Assembly (NCBI RefSeq): GCF_001427385.1
Contig: NZ_LMGJ01000001.1
Span: 124,001 to 188,000, forward strand
DNA length: 64,000 nt
DNA from: Mesorhizobium sp. Root157
GTDB lineage: Bacteria > Pseudomonadota > Alphaproteobacteria > Rhizobiales > Rhizobiaceae
Direction of reading: 5' to 3'
The notes beneath the pieces were generated by a model. That model was not told the DNA's origin. It saw only the letters and a list, made by a program, of their open reading frames with translations, and did not search any database. Below are positions 1-8,389 of this stretch, in pieces (position 1 is the stretch's first letter; every line of letters begins with the position of its first letter). The translations under genes and the position numbers were made by a program.

Positions 1-2
1 AA

Positions 3-1292
3 CTCGCGGTCTCCAGCGCTCTGCCCCGGCTGTCTGTGGGCATGCCGAACGCGGTGAATATCGGATTTCTAGCTCCGCTCAGCGGCCAGGTCGAGTCATG
101 GGGCCTACCCGGTTTGCATGGCTGCCGGATCTGGGAGGACTGGCTAAACAAAACCGGCGGATTGTTGATCAACGGGCGACGCTATCCGATCAAGATCGTG
201 GAATTTGATTGCGGCTACGATGCCGATAAGGCCAAAAAAGGTGCGCGCCAACTGGTAGAACAGCATGACATCAAGCTGCTGATGATGCTGGGCGGAGATA
301 CGATTGCACAGATACGTGACTATCTGACCCGCCGCAAACTCCTGACTTCAACCTTGCTGCCGAGCGACCTGTCGCCTGATACACCTTACCTGATCGCACC
401 CAGTGAACTGCACCCGATCTACAACGTGACCGGAGTGGAATGGCTGGCCCAAGCCAAGCCGGAACTGGGGAGCGTCGCAATTTGCAGCCAGGTCGATGAA
501 CTTGGCCTTCCATCGCTTGCGACTTATCGCGCGGCATTCAAGGCAGCGAACATCGAAATTGCCAAGGAAATTCAGTATGATCCCGGTATGACCGCTGCAG
601 CGGGGATCGTGCAGCCGATGCTGGATTCGGGCGCCGATATCCTATGCTGGTGCACCAGCTATACGCCGATGGTCCACGCCATGACAGAATATGCCCATGC
701 GAAGGGCTTCAAGGGCCAGATCATATCCTGCACGCTGGATTATTACGACCAGTTGGTTGCAAGAACATCCATCGAGTTCATGGAAGGTTTTGTATTTCAG
801 TTCCCGGACTTCGATGATGAAAAACTGACGGAAAAGACGTTTTTCTTCAACCGGCCCAAGGGCTTCTTCGACGAGTACAACCGCCGCTTCCCCGGCACCT
901 GGACCGCGGTGAGCTGGGAATATGTCGCCATTTTGGATATCTGGCATGCTGCGGTTGAAAAATGCAACAGCGTCAACTCCTTGTCCGTATTGGCGGCAAT
1001 GAAACAGCTTGGACATGTCACCCACGCCTTCGGCCCGGCCCATTGGTGGGGCGAAAGCATGTTCGGGATCGACAACGCGCTGGTCGGAGACTGGCCTGTG
1101 GTGACGCTGAAGAACGGCAAGGCGAAAATTGCTACCTTCGGCTCGATCCCCCGCTGGCTGCAACGCCATGGGGACCTGCTCAAACAGGAAATGTCAAATC
1201 TGGGGCAGCTTTGGGAACAGCGCCTGCGCTCGAGCGGCAATGGAGCAGCCCTGAAAACGCGGACGCCGGAATCAATCTTCCTGCAGAAGTAA
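3..1292 (+). CDS. ABC transporter substrate-binding protein, amide/urea/branched-chain type (5' end cut by window edge)
   Basis: Periplasmic binding-protein fold of the Leu/Ile/Val-binding, AmiC, FmdD and UrtA superfamily (Peripla_BP_6). It opens with the typical first strand IGFLAPLSGQVESWG and continues through two alternating lobes. The reading frame stays open to the first base of the window. The residues before the first possible start codons (GTG at 36, ATG at 42) look like the end of a secretion signal (LAVSSALPRL), so the gene probably begins upstream and is partial here; an exact start at 36 cannot be excluded. No permease or ATPase gene for this transporter lies in the window, so they would be upstream. 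The 3' end overlaps the convergent GntR gene by 21 bases. The ligand is unknown; amides or urea-like compounds are the usual ligands of the closest relatives, which would fit the amine-degrading genes that follow. Confidence 0.75.
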   Translation, partial: LAVSSALPRLSVGMPNAVNIGFLAPLSGQVESWGLPGLHGCRIWEDWLNKTGGLLINGRRYPIKIVEFDCGYDADKAKKGARQLVEQHDIKLLMMLGGDTIAQIRDYLTRRKLLTSTLLPSDLSPDTPYLIAPSELHPIYNVTGVEWLAQAKPELGSVAICSQVDELGLPSLATYRAAFKAANIEIAKEIQYDPGMTAAAGIVQPMLDSGADILCWCTSYTPMVHAMTEYAHAKGFKGQIISCTLDYYDQLVARTSIEFMEGFVFQFPDFDDEKLTEKTFFFNRPKGFFDEYNRRFPGTWTAVSWEYVAILDIWHAAVEKCNSVNSLSVLAAMKQLGHVTHAFGPAHWWGESMFGIDNALVGDWPVVTLKNGKAKIATFGSIPRWLQRHGDLLKQEMSNLGQLWEQRLRSSGNGAALKTRTPESIFLQK

Positions 1293-2000
1293 CTTCTGCT
1301 CCTCGATCAGGTGCAGTTTGATAAACTCGACGGCTCGCTCGACATCGCGAGAGGCGATCGCGTTGAACAGCGTGTTGTAACGCTGTTGATATTCAAGGAT
1401 ACGCTTGGGGGTCAGGTGCCGGCGAAGCAGCGCGGTGCGAAAGCTGAATCTGCAAGCCTCGATCGCCAGATCGTAACACGATGCCAGCAGGGGGTTGCGC
1501 GTACCTTCCGCAATTTTGCGATAAATTTCCTCTTCGCATTTTACGAAGGCAGCGACATCGGTATGCACGCCCTCGATCTTCGACATGAGTTGTTCCAGTT
1601 CACGCACTTCACGCGTGGTCATATTGATGACGGCGAGGCGCACCATCTCGGGCTCAAGTATACCACGCACCACAAGGTGGTCCAACGGGCTGGTTTCCAA
1701 CGCCACCGAACTATCGCCCCGTCCGTTCGCATCTTCCGAACGATAGGTCACGAAACTGCCGCTGCCAGGCCGCCTTTTGATGACGTTGCGGGTTTCCAAT
1801 ATATCCAGCGCCTCACGCACGGTATTTCGGGCCACCCCCATCTCTGAAGCCAGGGCTCGTTCCGATGGAAGGCGTGTATCCGGCGGATATTCCTCTGATT
1901 TTATTTTCGCAAACAGCCGATCCAGAACGATCTGCACCGTCGCCCCAACCGAGTGGGTGGCGATGATTTGAGATGTTATCTGGTTGATTTCAGCCTTCAT
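1272..2000 (-). CDS. GntR-family transcriptional regulator, FadR/FCD subfamily
   Basis: A 242-residue DNA-binding regulator. The N-terminal winged helix-turn-helix (about residues 30-90) carries the GntR signature RLPSERALASEMGVARNTVR and the wing RRPGSGSFV. The C-terminal half is an all-helical FCD ligand-binding domain. Regulators of this subfamily normally repress catabolic or transport operons and release DNA on binding a carboxylic-acid or amine-pathway metabolite. The gene lies at the distal end of a same-strand series that includes the N-demethylase genes and converges on the binding-protein gene, overlapping it by 21 bases. Its target is not shown by the sequence; the neighbouring amine-degradation or transport genes are the natural candidates. 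Confidence 0.9.
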   Translation of the reverse strand: MKAEINQITSQIIATHSVGATVQIVLDRLFAKIKSEEYPPDTRLPSERALASEMGVARNTVREALDILETRNVIKRRPGSGSFVTYRSEDANGRGDSSVALETSPLDHLVVRGILEPEMVRLAVINMTTREVRELEQLMSKIEGVHTDVAAFVKCEEEIYRKIAEGTRNPLLASCYDLAIEACRFSFRTALLRRHLTPKRILEYQQRYNTLFNAIASRDVERAVEFIKLHLIEEQKLLLQED

Positions 2001-2094
2001 TTCACAACTCTGCTATCCGTCCTGTGGAAACAGGCGCCGGACGATGCGCCGCCGCAGGTTCCGACAGGTCGGTGCCCGCGCTTTGCGCTGGGCC

Positions 2095-2796
2095 TCAGTC
2101 GTTGCCGCGTCCCGGGTAGGAAATGATCGACAGGTAGCGGATCGGAAATCTCGTCATTTCCTCCGGACCGTGTGGCGCGTCGGCATCGAAGAAAAGGCTG
2201 TCGCCCGGTTCCATATGGAACAGATTGCTTCCATGCCGGTAAACCACCTCGCCTTCCAGCATATAGAGAAATTCCATCCCGTCATGCTGGAAAGTCGGAA
2301 ACACGTCGGAATGTTCGTTCAGCGTGATGAGATATGGCTCCACGACCACGCCGCTGGTGTTCGAACCGATGTGGCCGAGCAGATTGTACTGGTGTCCGGC
2401 GCGCGTGCCGCGACGTTCCACGTCGACGCCTTCACCCGCTTTCACGAACACGGCGCTGCGTTCTTCCTCGAAACGGCGAAACAGCGATGTCAGCGGCACG
2501 CCTAGTGCATGCGACAGGGCCTGCAAGGTGGTCAGCGACGGCGATGTGATGCCGTTCTCGATCTTGGACAGCATGCCGAGTGAAATGTTCGTGGCGTTGG
2601 CCAGATCGGCGACCGTAATGCCGAGTTTCTTGCGAAAGGCCCGCACTTCGTGACCGATGGCCACTTCCAGGACCTTTTCCTTCGTATCCTTTACGGCGTG
2701 CGGGTTCTGCGTCAGCGTCGGAGACGGGCGCGGCGGCGCTTTTATCTTTATCTGGGGTATGTGTTGGGCGGATGGAGCGGGCGGCACGGTCGTCAT
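2095..2796 (-). CDS. XRE-family transcriptional regulator with C-terminal cupin domain
   Basis: A 233-residue regulator made of an XRE/Cro helix-turn-helix at about residues 45-105 (FRKKLGITVADLANATN, LGMLSKIENGITSPSL) and a C-terminal small-molecule-binding cupin barrel (FLYMLEGEVVYRHG, FHMEPGDSLFFDADAPHG). The N-terminal 40 residues are Pro/Ala-rich and probably disordered. ATG at 2796 is preferred because GGGAG lies 8 bases upstream; an in-frame ATG at 2814 would add six residues. This architecture is typical of regulators of amine, polyamine and amino-acid degradation (PuuR-like). The location, with the same orientation as the N-demethylase genes and the truncated hemoglobin, suggests control of that cluster, but this is inference. 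Confidence 0.88.
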   Translation of the reverse strand: MTTVPPAPSAQHIPQIKIKAPPRPSPTLTQNPHAVKDTKEKVLEVAIGHEVRAFRKKLGITVADLANATNISLGMLSKIENGITSPSLTTLQALSHALGVPLTSLFRRFEEERSAVFVKAGEGVDVERRGTRAGHQYNLLGHIGSNTSGVVVEPYLITLNEHSDVFPTFQHDGMEFLYMLEGEVVYRHGSNLFHMEPGDSLFFDADAPHGPEEMTRFPIRYLSIISYPGRGND

Positions 2797-3089
2797 TTTC
2801 CTTGCTCCCGCCATATTGCCCTCACATCCGTGTACGTCGTTGCCTCTTTATCTACAGTAAACATTTAAACACCTGAATTCAAGCACAACAGCGCCCGCAG
2901 GTGACGTACTTGGAAGTCAAACTGCCGTGAACCGTAGGGCCAGAGCGCTCTGACGGGTCGAGGATGTGTCGAGTTTCAGGTCGAGGCAAGTCGAAGAAAC
3001 CGGTGCCGCAGTGTATATGAAGTTGCATGAGCACCGGACGCGCGAAAGTCGCCAGCTGGGGACCACCGTCACCTCGATCTCAACATGCC

Positions 3090-3497
3090 CTAATCCACAT
3101 CCCTGTTCCTGGATGTCTCGGCAGCACGCGTGAAATGCACCATCACCTGCTGCTTCAGCTCGCCCTCAATGCCGACCGTGGCCATGGCTTTTTCCATGCA
3201 GCGCAACCACAGATCACGCATCGCCGGCCCGATGGGTACATGTTCGTGGATTTCAGTCAGCCGCGAATGGCCATGCTTCTGGACATAGCGGCTCGGGCCG
3301 CCGAAAAAGCCGGAGAGATAGTTGAACTGCTCCTCCCGGGAGTGCGCCACTCCATGGCCCCTGAGGTGCAACAGATGGAGTTCGTGGGCGTCCGGGTCCT
3401 GCTCGATGACATCATAGAACGTCTCGACCAGATTGCGCACGCCTTCTTCTTCGCCCAAATCCTTGTAGAGCGTGCGGGTCTTCACGGTTACATCCAT
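3090..3497 (-). CDS. Group II truncated hemoglobin
   Basis: A 135-residue 2-on-2 globin. It opens with the group II signature TLYKDLGEEEGVRNLVETFYD, which contains the B10 Tyr (about residue 28). The heme-pocket segment GGPSRYVQKHGHSRL is followed by His84 of the EIHEHVPIG segment, which corresponds to the proximal F8 His, and the G8 Trp of RDLWLRC is present. The ATG at 3497 is chosen because AAGGAG precedes it by 10 bases; a longer frame to 3542 would add 15 residues not expected for the family. Group II truncated globins bind O2 and NO and have proposed roles in O2 delivery or detoxification. The gene follows the heme N-demethylase subunit by about 115 bases on the same strand, so it may be co-transcribed with that O2-consuming enzyme. 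Confidence 0.88.
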   Translation of the reverse strand: MDVTVKTRTLYKDLGEEEGVRNLVETFYDVIEQDPDAHELHLLHLRGHGVAHSREEQFNYLSGFFGGPSRYVQKHGHSRLTEIHEHVPIGPAMRDLWLRCMEKAMATVGIEGELKQQVMVHFTRAAETSRNRDVD

Positions 3498-3611
3498 GGC
3501 GATGTAACTCCTTTCTGCACTTCCATAAGAGCGCCGTACCATGGCGGCCGCCGCTCTTCTTTGCCTTAGCGCAACGAGTCTTTCTGAAACCCGCTTGGCG
3601 CTTGCCGGACC

Positions 3612-4652
3612 TTAGTCCGGCCCGTACCCCGACGATGTCGGCTTGCCGTCATCCCGTTTCGACAGCCACTCCACGACGGTCGGCCGATAGCGAACCAGAC
3701 CCTTGTACTCGGCCAGTTCGTCCGGCAAATCGCGCAACACACGGTGGAAACGCCGGCCCCATTTCGCCGAGGACACCAATTCGTCCATCTTGATCAGGTA
3801 GCAGCGGATCGGGAAAAGCAGCGCATTGGAACGCGGCAGGCGGAAGAACATCTGCACTTCGACGCGCAGATGCACCTTCTGGCCGACATTTTCCGGCGTA
3901 ACCGTCGCCCGGTCGGTTCCCCATTTGTGGAAATTCTCCGGGCTGGTGTCGAGCCGCGGATTGATGGTCATCGTCCAGTTGAGGCGGCGCGCCGGCTGCC
4001 CCTGCTGCATCGCCATCAGGAACTTCAAGGCGCGGGTGAAGATACCCAGTTCATGGGCAAGCGGGACCGGCGCGTGCCATTCAAAGAAGTTCATGCCGAT
4101 ATCGAAATCGAGCGACCAGTCGGCTTGCGTGGTCACGATGCCGGCGTCCATCCACAGATTGTTGTCGCGCTGGTCGAGCACGGCGAAGTCGCCCTGGCTT
4201 TGGCGCGTGATGTATTCGAGCGGGCCGTAGGGCAGCGTCGAGGTGTCGCCGAACGTAAAGTGGTCGTCGATGCCGAGAGGCCGGTTGATCCAGTGCCACT
4301 TGTCGCCGTCGCGCGTCAGCGAAAAATGCTCGGGATAGCTCTTTGCCTTCTCGGTCATCAGAAGTTCGAGCGTATCCCAGCCGGCCAGCGTCATATGCGG
4401 CAGCGATTGGCAGCGCAGCGGATCCTCCGCCAGGACCATGGCGCGGTCCTGCATCTCCGAGACGTAGTGTTCGTCGACATCGAACAGATGCTCGAACACG
4501 GTGCCTGTGCGACCACCGACATGCGGCTCGATATTGACCGAGTACATGTATCCGTCCTCATGGAACGGAAAGGGGAAGCGCCTTACCTGCTCGGGGCTGT
4601 TCTTGAACGAATAATCGTCGCGAAACGTTTCCTTCTTGAAATTGATTCCCAT
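3612..4652 (-). CDS. Heme-dependent oxidative N-demethylase, heme PAS (DUF3445) subunit
   Basis: A 346-residue protein of the DUF3445 family. Its characterised member is the catalytic alpha subunit of heme-dependent oxidative N-demethylase (HODM), also called dimethylamine monooxygenase, in which a PAS-fold domain binds heme and oxidises dimethylamine to methylamine and formaldehyde. Family features include the N-terminal YMYSVNIEPHV segment, the central WLIN-like WHWINRPLGIDD segment, and the C-terminal LRVEVQMFFRLPRSNALLFPIR. The length matches the roughly 39-kDa subunit of the known enzyme. Start ATG at 4652 has a good GGAGGA site just upstream. It is the last of four contiguous subunit genes (T-protein-like, DmmA, reductase, heme subunit), with 22 bases separating it from the reductase stop. 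Exact substrate (dimethylamine or another secondary or tertiary amine) is inferred from the complete subunit set. Confidence 0.88.
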   Translation of the reverse strand: MGINFKKETFRDDYSFKNSPEQVRRFPFPFHEDGYMYSVNIEPHVGGRTGTVFEHLFDVDEHYVSEMQDRAMVLAEDPLRCQSLPHMTLAGWDTLELLMTEKAKSYPEHFSLTRDGDKWHWINRPLGIDDHFTFGDTSTLPYGPLEYITRQSQGDFAVLDQRDNNLWMDAGIVTTQADWSLDFDIGMNFFEWHAPVPLAHELGIFTRALKFLMAMQQGQPARRLNWTMTINPRLDTSPENFHKWGTDRATVTPENVGQKVHLRVEVQMFFRLPRSNALLFPIRCYLIKMDELVSSAKWGRRFHRVLRDLPDELAEYKGLVRYRPTVVEWLSKRDDGKPTSSGYGPD

Positions 4653-4674
4653 TTTTTCCTCCTCCGCGCTTTCC

Positions 4675-5640
4675 CTACCGCTCCAGAACGAGCGACTTGC
4701 CTTCGAAACGCGATACGCACGGCATGATCTTGCAGCCCGAGCGATGTTCCTCCTCGCTCAGCCAATGATCGTTGTGCAAGAACTTGCCATCGGACGAGAT
4801 GACGTTCGTCTCGCACTGGCCGCACACGCCGCCGCGGCACAAATAGGGCGGATCGAGGCCGGCGGCTTCGATCGCCTCAAGCAGGCTTTCGTGTTCGCCG
4901 ACGCGGATGCCGATGCCGCTGACGGCCAAGGTCACGTCGAATGGCTTGCCGGGCTGGGGCGCCGCGAAATGCTCGTAGTGAACGGTCTCGGCAGGCCAAC
5001 CGGCCGCAGCAGCCGTGTTCCTGACCCAGGTGATCATTCCGGCCGGCCCGCAAACGTAAAGATGCGTGCCGAGCGGCTGACCGGCAAGAAGCCTGGGTAG
5101 ATCGAGTTTCTCATCATGATCGTCGCGATAGACGTGAATGCGCCGGCCGTGGCGTTGTTTCAACACATCGGCATAAGTAGCCAGGGCATCGCTTCGGCAG
5201 GAATAATGCAGCTCGAAATTGCCGCCCTCGCCCGCAAGCTGCGATGTCTGCGCAACGAACGGGGTGATGCCGATGCCACCGGCGATCATCAGGTGCTTCT
5301 TGGCGCGCAGATCGAGCGAGAACAGGTTGACGGGGTTGGAAATGACCATGCTCTGGCCGGGCTTTACCCGGCTGTGCATGAATAGGGAGCCGCCACGCCC
5401 GACATCGTCGCGGCGCACGCTGATGGTGTAGTCGCGCGTGTCGAGCGGCGAACTCATCAGCGAGTATGGGTTGAGACGGGTGCGCCCGTCATCGCGCATT
5501 TCGACAACGATGTGGGCGCCGCCCGAGAACGTCGGCAAAATGCCGCCGTCGGGGCGCTCGAAGTGAAACCGCTTCACCAGTTCGTTGACCGCAACGACGT
5601 CGGTCACGACCGCTTCGATTCTGTTGGATCCTGCCTTCAA
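4675..5640 (-). CDS. N-demethylase reductase subunit: FNR-type flavin/NAD(P) domain plus C-terminal 2Fe-2S ferredoxin (DmmB-like)
   Basis: A 321-residue reductase of the phthalate dioxygenase reductase/VanB family. It should move electrons from NAD(P)H through flavin (FMN in this family) and a 2Fe-2S cluster to the heme subunit. Domains in order: flavin-binding barrel with RTRLNPYSLMSSP, nucleotide-binding domain with GGIGITPF and YVCGPAGM, and a plant-type ferredoxin domain with the ligand pattern CRGGVCGQC and a distant fourth Cys in KIMPCVSR. The start is set at TTG 5640: AGGAG lies 8 bases upstream and the TTGA overlap shares the stop codon of dmmA, a sign of translational coupling. Longer upstream starts would overlap dmmA for almost 180 bases and carry a non-family N-terminus. 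Confidence 0.88.
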   Translation of the reverse strand: MKAGSNRIEAVVTDVVAVNELVKRFHFERPDGGILPTFSGGAHIVVEMRDDGRTRLNPYSLMSSPLDTRDYTISVRRDDVGRGGSLFMHSRVKPGQSMVISNPVNLFSLDLRAKKHLMIAGGIGITPFVAQTSQLAGEGGNFELHYSCRSDALATYADVLKQRHGRRIHVYRDDHDEKLDLPRLLAGQPLGTHLYVCGPAGMITWVRNTAAAAGWPAETVHYEHFAAPQPGKPFDVTLAVSGIGIRVGEHESLLEAIEAAGLDPPYLCRGGVCGQCETNVISSDGKFLHNDHWLSEEEHRSGCKIMPCVSRFEGKSLVLER

Positions 5641-6227
5641 CGGAACATCTCCTCTGTCGGTGGAATCTCGGACGGGTCCTCCGCGTTGATGCACACGCCC
5701 TGGAAGGCGGCATAACGGCGCGAATAATGATCGCGTACCAAAAGAAGCAGGCCACAATGCGAACATTTGACGGGCTGCGTGGTCACATTCTCTGTAATGC
5801 CCTTGCAGTGGACGCACTGAACCCGCCGCGCCCAGGAGCCACGATGCTCGGTCTGGATGGAAGCGTGTTCGATGCCGGCTTCAGAAGCGGCCTGGACGAC
5901 CTGGCCGATAAGACTTTCCGTCCCGGCGACGTAAAGGCGCAACCCCATATGGGCCGCGCCGAAGATCTGGCGCAGCCGCGGCATCGCCGCCGCGATCGAA
6001 GGCCCCTCATAGAGCCTTCCGGGGACCAGTGCCTTGAGCGCCTCGACATATTTCCCGCCATCCGGGCCGGGAACGAACATGACCTCGGCAGCGGCGAAGA
6101 AATCCGGCGATGTCTTCTTCGCCAGGTCGAGGATCGCGGCCGCACCTTCGGCGTCCGCGATGAGGAGGTGGTTCTTTCCGGTCTGCGGTGAAAGTATTCC
6201 GTAGACCGGGCGACTTAGCATGGCCAT
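5637..6227 (-). CDS. dmmA: Dimethylamine monooxygenase subunit DmmA family protein
   Basis: A 196-residue protein resembling the small DmmA/gamma-type subunit of the HODM-type dimethylamine monooxygenase complex. The N-terminal two thirds look like a nucleotide-binding or reductase-like fold (PEVMFVPGPDGG-like segment, MGLRLYVAGTESLIGQVV). The C-terminal part has a zinc-ribbon-like pair, Cys138/Cys141 and Cys155/Cys158, followed by another Cys in FQGVC. Its exact biochemical role is not clear from sequence. Start choice: ATG 6227 or the in-frame ATG 6221; neither has a strong ribosome binding site, and an alternative TTG at 6245 is less likely. The stop overlaps the reductase start (TTGA), so the two are likely translated in a coupled way. 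Confidence 0.8.
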   Translation of the reverse strand: MAMLSRPVYGILSPQTGKNHLLIADAEGAAAILDLAKKTSPDFFAAAEVMFVPGPDGGKYVEALKALVPGRLYEGPSIAAAMPRLRQIFGAAHMGLRLYVAGTESLIGQVVQAASEAGIEHASIQTEHRGSWARRVQCVHCKGITENVTTQPVKCSHCGLLLLVRDHYSRRYAAFQGVCINAEDPSEIPPTEEMFR

Positions 6228-6249
6228 GACCGGTACACCGTCCAACGCC

Positions 6250-7383
6250 TTAGCCCTTTGCGGTCCGCTTCAACTTCTTCGGATCGTCGAAGGGCAGCGG
6301 ATGCGCCTTGGCCTTGACTGTCCCAGAAGCGTTACGCACCTCAAGATCGGTACCCTGAACAGCGCAATCAACGTCGAGACGCACGATTGCCATCGATCTC
6401 TTCACCAGCGGCGAATACATGGCGCAGGTCACCACACCGACCTTCTTGCCATTGCGATGGACCTCGGCGCCCTCGTCGGCCGGCTTGTCGCTGGCCACTT
6501 CCAGACCGTAGATCTTGAAGCGCTCCTTGCCCTTGAGCCGGTAATGCTCCTCGGCGCCGCGGAAACCGGTCTTGCCGGGGCTGACCGTGAAGTCGAGGCC
6601 CAGTTCCCACAATGTGTCGCCGGGGCCTTCGTTCTCGAAGGGGAAGCGCTGCGAATTGTCATAGGGATAAAACAGCAGGTAGCTTTCGACGCGCAGCATG
6701 TCGAGCGTCGTGAAGCGGGTCGGGATGATGCCCATCTCCTTGCCCTCGGCCACGATCGTATCCCAGATCTGGGGCGCGTCCTGGCCGCGGCAGAAGATTT
6801 CGTAGCCGCGCTCGCCGGTATAGCCGGTGCGCGAGATCATCACCGGCAGGCCGAACAGGCGCGTCTGCATGTGATGGAAATAGTTGAGGTCGCGGATACC
6901 GGGAACGTGCTTGGCCAGATAGTCCACCGCCACCGGACCCTGCAGCGACAGATCGTGCAGGTCGTCGTCGAAACGGATGGAGACGTCGCGGCCGATGGAG
7001 GCGCGCGTCAGTTCCTCATGGCCGGTGCCCGAGCCGTGCACCACCATCCATGAGTTGGGACCCATGCGGTAGATCACGCAGTCGTCGGTGAATTTGCCGG
7101 CTTCGTTCAGCATGCAGGCATAGGAGGACTTGCCGGGGTAGATCTTTTCCACATCGCGCGTCGTGGCGAGGTCGATCACATGCGCGGCGTGCGGGCCGTT
7201 GATGTGCACCTTCTTCAGTCCCGACACATCCATGATGCCCGCCTTGGTGCGAACGGCGATGTATTCCTCGTCCCAATCCTTGTCGTAGGTCCAGGCGGTT
7301 CCCATGCCGCTCCAGTCTTCCAGATTGGAACCGAGAGCGCGATGCCTGTCTGCCAAGGTCGAGAAACGCCAGGAAGCGGTCAT
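6250..7383 (-). CDS. GcvT-like aminomethyltransferase, folate-binding subunit of the oxidative N-demethylase
   Basis: A 377-residue member of the glycine-cleavage T-protein/dimethylglycine dehydrogenase C-terminal family. The folate-binding GcvT domain spans about residues 25-275 (GIMDVSGLKKVHINGPHA, DDCVIYRMGPNSWMVV, SRTGYTGERGYEIF), and the C-terminal barrel follows with PGKTGFRG. In the characterised HODM complex a T-protein-like subunit accepts the formaldehyde produced by demethylation and forms methylene-tetrahydrofolate; the adjacency to the other three subunits argues for the same here rather than glycine cleavage. There is no gcvH or gcvP nearby. ATG 7383 is supported by GGAGGAG 8 bases upstream. 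It is the first gene of the demethylase operon, so the promoter should lie in 7384-7600. Confidence 0.85.
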   Translation of the reverse strand: MTASWRFSTLADRHRALGSNLEDWSGMGTAWTYDKDWDEEYIAVRTKAGIMDVSGLKKVHINGPHAAHVIDLATTRDVEKIYPGKSSYACMLNEAGKFTDDCVIYRMGPNSWMVVHGSGTGHEELTRASIGRDVSIRFDDDLHDLSLQGPVAVDYLAKHVPGIRDLNYFHHMQTRLFGLPVMISRTGYTGERGYEIFCRGQDAPQIWDTIVAEGKEMGIIPTRFTTLDMLRVESYLLFYPYDNSQRFPFENEGPGDTLWELGLDFTVSPGKTGFRGAEEHYRLKGKERFKIYGLEVASDKPADEGAEVHRNGKKVGVVTCAMYSPLVKRSMAIVRLDVDCAVQGTDLEVRNASGTVKAKAHPLPFDDPKKLKRTAKG

Positions 7384-7453
7384 ATGGTATTCTCCTCCGA
7401 TGTGTTTCGCCTCGAAGTGTTCGTCCTCCTGGACACCTTCTGAAGCCGTCGCC

Positions 7454-7498
7454 GATATTTGAACGCAAATTCGTCCGTAGGGCAATATCTAAATGCAA
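7454..7498. promoter_or_regulatory. Candidate operator: two imperfect direct repeats upstream of the N-demethylase operon
   Basis: ATATTTGAACGCAA (7455-7468) and ATATCTAAATGCAA (7485-7498) match at 11 of 14 positions and are exactly 30 bases apart, about three helical turns. The first copy also sits inside a dyad, ATTTG-4-CAAAT. The pair lies 71-115 bases upstream of the first demethylase gene, in AT-rich DNA that stands out from its surroundings. Which regulator would bind is unknown. Confidence 0.4.
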
Positions 7499-7601
7499 GA
7501 ATTTTTACTGATAGGCAACACCTTGAATTATCGACACGAGTCGAAGCTGCGTGCGCAACGGGCCGCAATACGGCACTTCTGCCTTGTTGCGCGATGCTGG
7601 C

Positions 7602-7985
7602 TCAGGCACCGCCATAGGCGTTGGCAGCGCACTCCAGATCGCGCGAGGCCTGAATTGCAGGCCAGATGCGCAGCGACTGCAACCGCTCCCGGCATATCGG
7701 CATAGCAAGAATCGCACCGTCGGCAAAGGTGGAGCCTTCTGCAATTCCTGTCCGCGCGCCTGCGATTGCCTCGAGGACCGACCGGCTCCTTCTAGGCAAG
7801 AGATCCGTGCAACGCGACATCGCGCCGACCACATGGATGAGCGGAATTTCGAATCCGTTGAGGAAAATACCGGGCTCCCGTTCGCCCGGAATCCAGCTTT
7901 CGATCGCTTCCAGCGCATCGTGGAAGGCGTTCTGCAGCGTAATTGGCGCATGGCCCTGATACAATTCGGGTAGAACATTTTCCAT
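7602..7985 (-). CDS. Hypothetical protein, 127 residues
   Basis: An unrecognised small soluble protein, predicted start ATG 7985 with an AGGAGG site 7 bases upstream, which supports it as a real gene. It contains an Asp/Glu-rich N-terminal half (ENVLPELYQGHAPITLQ, ALEAIESWIPGEREPG) and a basic middle (CTDLLPRRSRSVLEA). It has no signal peptide, membrane segment or recognised motif. It is transcribed away from ppc and ends about 218 bases before the N-demethylase operon start, with the same orientation. The opposite strand is open over part of this stretch (7551-7973), but that reading has no ribosome binding site and a poor composition. Confidence 0.5.
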   Translation of the reverse strand: MENVLPELYQGHAPITLQNAFHDALEAIESWIPGEREPGIFLNGFEIPLIHVVGAMSRCTDLLPRRSRSVLEAIAGARTGIAEGSTFADGAILAMPICRERLQSLRIWPAIQASRDLECAANAYGGA

Positions 7986-8389
7986 CGACGGGCCTCCTGT
8001 CACCTCAAGCGCGATTCGCCGCGGCGTCGGGCAAGCCCGACCACGTCACCAGCATGTTACGCTTTTCTCCATAGGCAAGATATTTGCACAAAGGTTAAGA
8101 CGCGTCCAGTTGAATTGAGCCGTCGATCGGGCCCATGCCGGCTACCCCCTTGCCTACCCGGCAAGACCGACGATTTTCTTCCGGAAGGGTCCGCTCGCCA
8201 TCGAACGGCCAGTACCCGCACCACCCGAACGAATAGGAAATCTACCCGTACGGGCGTTTCCGAAACGGCGAAAACGCGGTCTTCTGACTCACTGAGCGAC
8301 ATCGGGCCACGCACCGTCTTGCACCGCCTGGTGAACGTCGAACGAGGAGGCCGGCATCGATACGGTCCGGCACTGGGAGCAACACGCAG
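7986..8389. promoter_or_regulatory. Intergenic region between the hypothetical gene and ppc
   Basis: About 400 bases with no convincing gene. It must contain the promoter of the ppc-glyA operon and that of the divergent hypothetical gene. The octamer GATATTTG at 8079-8086, inside GCAA-gatat-TTGC, also occurs in the candidate operator at 7454-7461 before the demethylase operon, which hints at a shared regulator. No riboswitch or terminator was recognised. Confidence 0.4.

Noticed and set aside
7384-7601. A glycine riboswitch before the T-protein-like gene
   Set aside because: No recognisable glycine-aptamer core or tandem structure. The gene belongs to an N-demethylase operon and not to the glycine-cleavage system.
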